DNA of 9,597 bases, taken from positions 1 to 9,597 of the forward strand of contig CAMGRB010000032.1 of NCBI GenBank assembly GCA_946061315.1, given 5' to 3'. How positions within the stretch are numbered: the first letter of the stretch is position 1; each line of letters begins with the position of its first letter. This DNA is from an uncultured Clostridia bacterium. Lineage in GTDB: Bacteria; Bacillota; Clostridia; Oscillospirales; CAG-272. Below the pieces are notes generated by a model. It did not search any database, was not told where the DNA came from, and saw nothing but the letters and a program-made list of their open reading frames with translations. A program made the translations under genes and the position numbers. Shown one piece after another: positions 8,276 through 9,597 of this stretch.

Positions 8276-9597
8276 TTATCTTCCGGCTCTTAAAGAGTTG
8301 AGTATAGCAAGTATTAAAACTCCGACGTCGGAAACAACTGCCCAGAGCATAGATACAAGGCCCAAGCCGCATAAGATAAGCATAACGGCTTTTATTGCCA
8401 TCGACAGTATTATGTTTTCCCATACGACCGTCTTCGTTCTCTTTGCTATTCTTATAGAGAGGGGGACTTTTTCAATGTCGTCGTCCATAATGACTACGTC
8501 GCTGCTCTCAACGGCACTGTCCGAGCCAACCGCGCCCATAGCGATACCAACGTCGGCTCTTGCAAGGGTAGGAATGTCGTTTATTCCGTCACCGCAGTAG
8601 GCAACGTTGCCTGCCTTGCCCTTCATAACGTCCTCAAGCGCGTCGAGCTTATCCTCGGGTTTTAACTCCGAGTATGCGATATCCGCAAGGAGCGTGCGCG
8701 CAACCGCGTCAACCTTGGACTTTTTGTCGCCACTCAAAATTATCTTTTTCTCGACCCCGAGCTTTCTCAATTTGTCAAACGCTATCTTACTGTTGGACTT
8801 TAACTCGTCACCTATTCCTATCGAGCCTATGAACTTGCCGTCAAGGGAAATTAAGATATTGTTCGGCGTGTCGCAAACGGCACCGACAAAAGCTCTTTTA
8901 CCCGCTTTTATATGACCGTATTTTGAATCGCACTCAACGCCTTTTCCGATAGTTTCTACGTAGTTTTCGCCAACCTCGTTATCAACGTTGAACTTCTGCG
9001 CTTCCTTTATTACCGCCATTGCCATCGGGTGCGTCGATTTTCTCTCGGCTATGCAGACGTATTTAAGAATGTTCATTTTGTCGTAGCCCGGCTCGGCGTC
9101 TATTCTCGTTACGTGAAGCTCCGATTTTGTAAGAGTACCCGTCTTGTCAAACGCTATTGCTTTTACCTTGGTAAGTGCGTCTATCGTGCAGGAGCCTTTT
9201 ATAAGAATACCCTTTTTGGACGCGTAGCCGATACCGCAAAAATACGTAAGCGGCACGGATATTACAAACGCGCACGGACACGAAATTGCAAGCATGGAGA
9301 GCGCCTTGTATACCCACGGTGTAAAGTTAAAACCGTCAAACATCGGGGGCACGATAGCTATTATAAACGCAAGTGCAATTACTATCGGCGTGTATATTTT
9401 GGCGAATTTTTTAATAAATCTCTCGCTGACCGTCTTTTTCTCCATTGCCTTTTCGGACAGATCTATTATTCTTTGTGCCGCACTTTGTTTAAGTCCTCTT
9501 TTTACCTTTATACATATAGCGGTATTAAGATTAAGACAACCCGCAAGCACCTCGGAGCCGCATCTTACCTCAACGGGTACGCTCTCTCCCGTTATAA
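8276..9597 (-). CDS. Heavy-metal P-type ATPase, P1B-2 type (Zn/Cd/Pb export), N-terminus beyond window
   Basis: This is a membrane pump that would export divalent soft metals using ATP. The frame is open to the right edge; the visible 439 residues begin within the actuator-domain motif TGESVPVE, so roughly the N-terminal third, with any metal-binding domain, is missing. Counting from the visible start: CPC in a membrane helix at 106-108 within SCPCAFVISVP, phosphorylated Asp150 in DKTGTLT, the HP motif KSTHPMAMA near 186-194, SGDKK near 288-292, and the hinge GDGINDIP near 335-342. The last two helices carry N-x7-K (ENIILSMAIK) and DVG (SDVGVLILAILNSLR), the residues typical of the P1B-2 ZntA/CadA class rather than copper pumps, which have different residues there. 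No CadC/ArsR-type regulator is visible. Family is certain; the metal preference is an inference from the helix residues. Confidence 0.95.
   Translation of the reverse strand, partial: ITGESVPVEVRCGSEVLAGCLNLNTAICIKVKRGLKQSAAQRIIDLSEKAMEKKTVSERFIKKFAKIYTPIVIALAFIIAIVPPMFDGFNFTPWVYKALSMLAISCPCAFVISVPLTYFCGIGYASKKGILIKGSCTIDALTKVKAIAFDKTGTLTKSELHVTRIDAEPGYDKMNILKYVCIAERKSTHPMAMAVIKEAQKFNVDNEVGENYVETIGKGVECDSKYGHIKAGKRAFVGAVCDTPNNILISLDGKFIGSIGIGDELKSNSKIAFDKLRKLGVEKKIILSGDKKSKVDAVARTLLADIAYSELKPEDKLDALEDVMKGKAGNVAYCGDGINDIPTLARADVGIAMGAVGSDSAVESSDVVIMDDDIEKVPLSIRIAKRTKTVVWENIILSMAIKAVMLILCGLGLVSMLWAVVSDVGVLILAILNSLRAGR

Noticed and set aside
8298..8915. Two open frames of about 100 codons on the plus strand inside the P-type ATPase gene
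   Set aside because: Both are Ser/Ile/Pro-rich reverse-strand shadows of the catalytic domains, whose motifs on the minus strand are complete.

Overview
The window looks like ordinary chromosomal DNA of a Gram-positive anaerobe of the Bacillota, most likely Clostridia. The evidence is a groES-groEL operon under a CIRCE operator, strong AGGAGG-type ribosome binding sites, frequent ATA isoleucine codons, an AGCS-family amino-acid/sodium symporter and a large fused ABC exporter. A more exact placement is not supported. I saw no insertion sequence, integrase, phage gene, CRISPR array, tRNA or rRNA. No stretch of 300 bases lacks a gene; the longest gaps, about 200 and 160 bases, hold promoters, an operator and a terminator.

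Layout, left to right. Positions 2-1076 (+): the end of an ABC importer operon, namely the C-terminus of a membrane permease followed by its ATPase, overlapping by 8 bases. They match the COG4120/COG1101 pair, which usually follows a substrate-binding lipoprotein; that gene would lie off the left edge. Positions 1085-1152 hold two hairpins that end this operon and the convergent groESL operon. Positions 1209-3136 (-) are groEL and groES, with promoter (3205-3233) and CIRCE (3167-3193). Diverging from these, positions 3334-4617 (+) encode a sodium-coupled amino-acid symporter, probably started at a TTG codon. Positions 4686-5459 (+) encode a six-helix membrane protein resembling the YjdF/DUF2238 group, followed by a clear terminator. 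Positions 5620-8217 (+) encode a single-chain ABC transporter of MacB type with an unusually large external domain, with its own promoter and a bidirectional terminator. Positions 8276-9597 (-) encode most of a P-type metal ATPase whose N-terminus lies beyond the right edge and whose residues point to the zinc/cadmium/lead (P1B-2) class.

The genes are separate transcription units, mostly concerned with membrane transport around a protein-folding operon. They do not form one pathway, and I find no convincing new multi-gene system. The points most worth a second look are a CIRCE-like inverted repeat with a T-run in the leader of the symporter, the oversized external domain of the fused ABC transporter with its Met/Gly-rich stretch, and the uncharacterised membrane protein with membrane-associated acidic and histidine residues.
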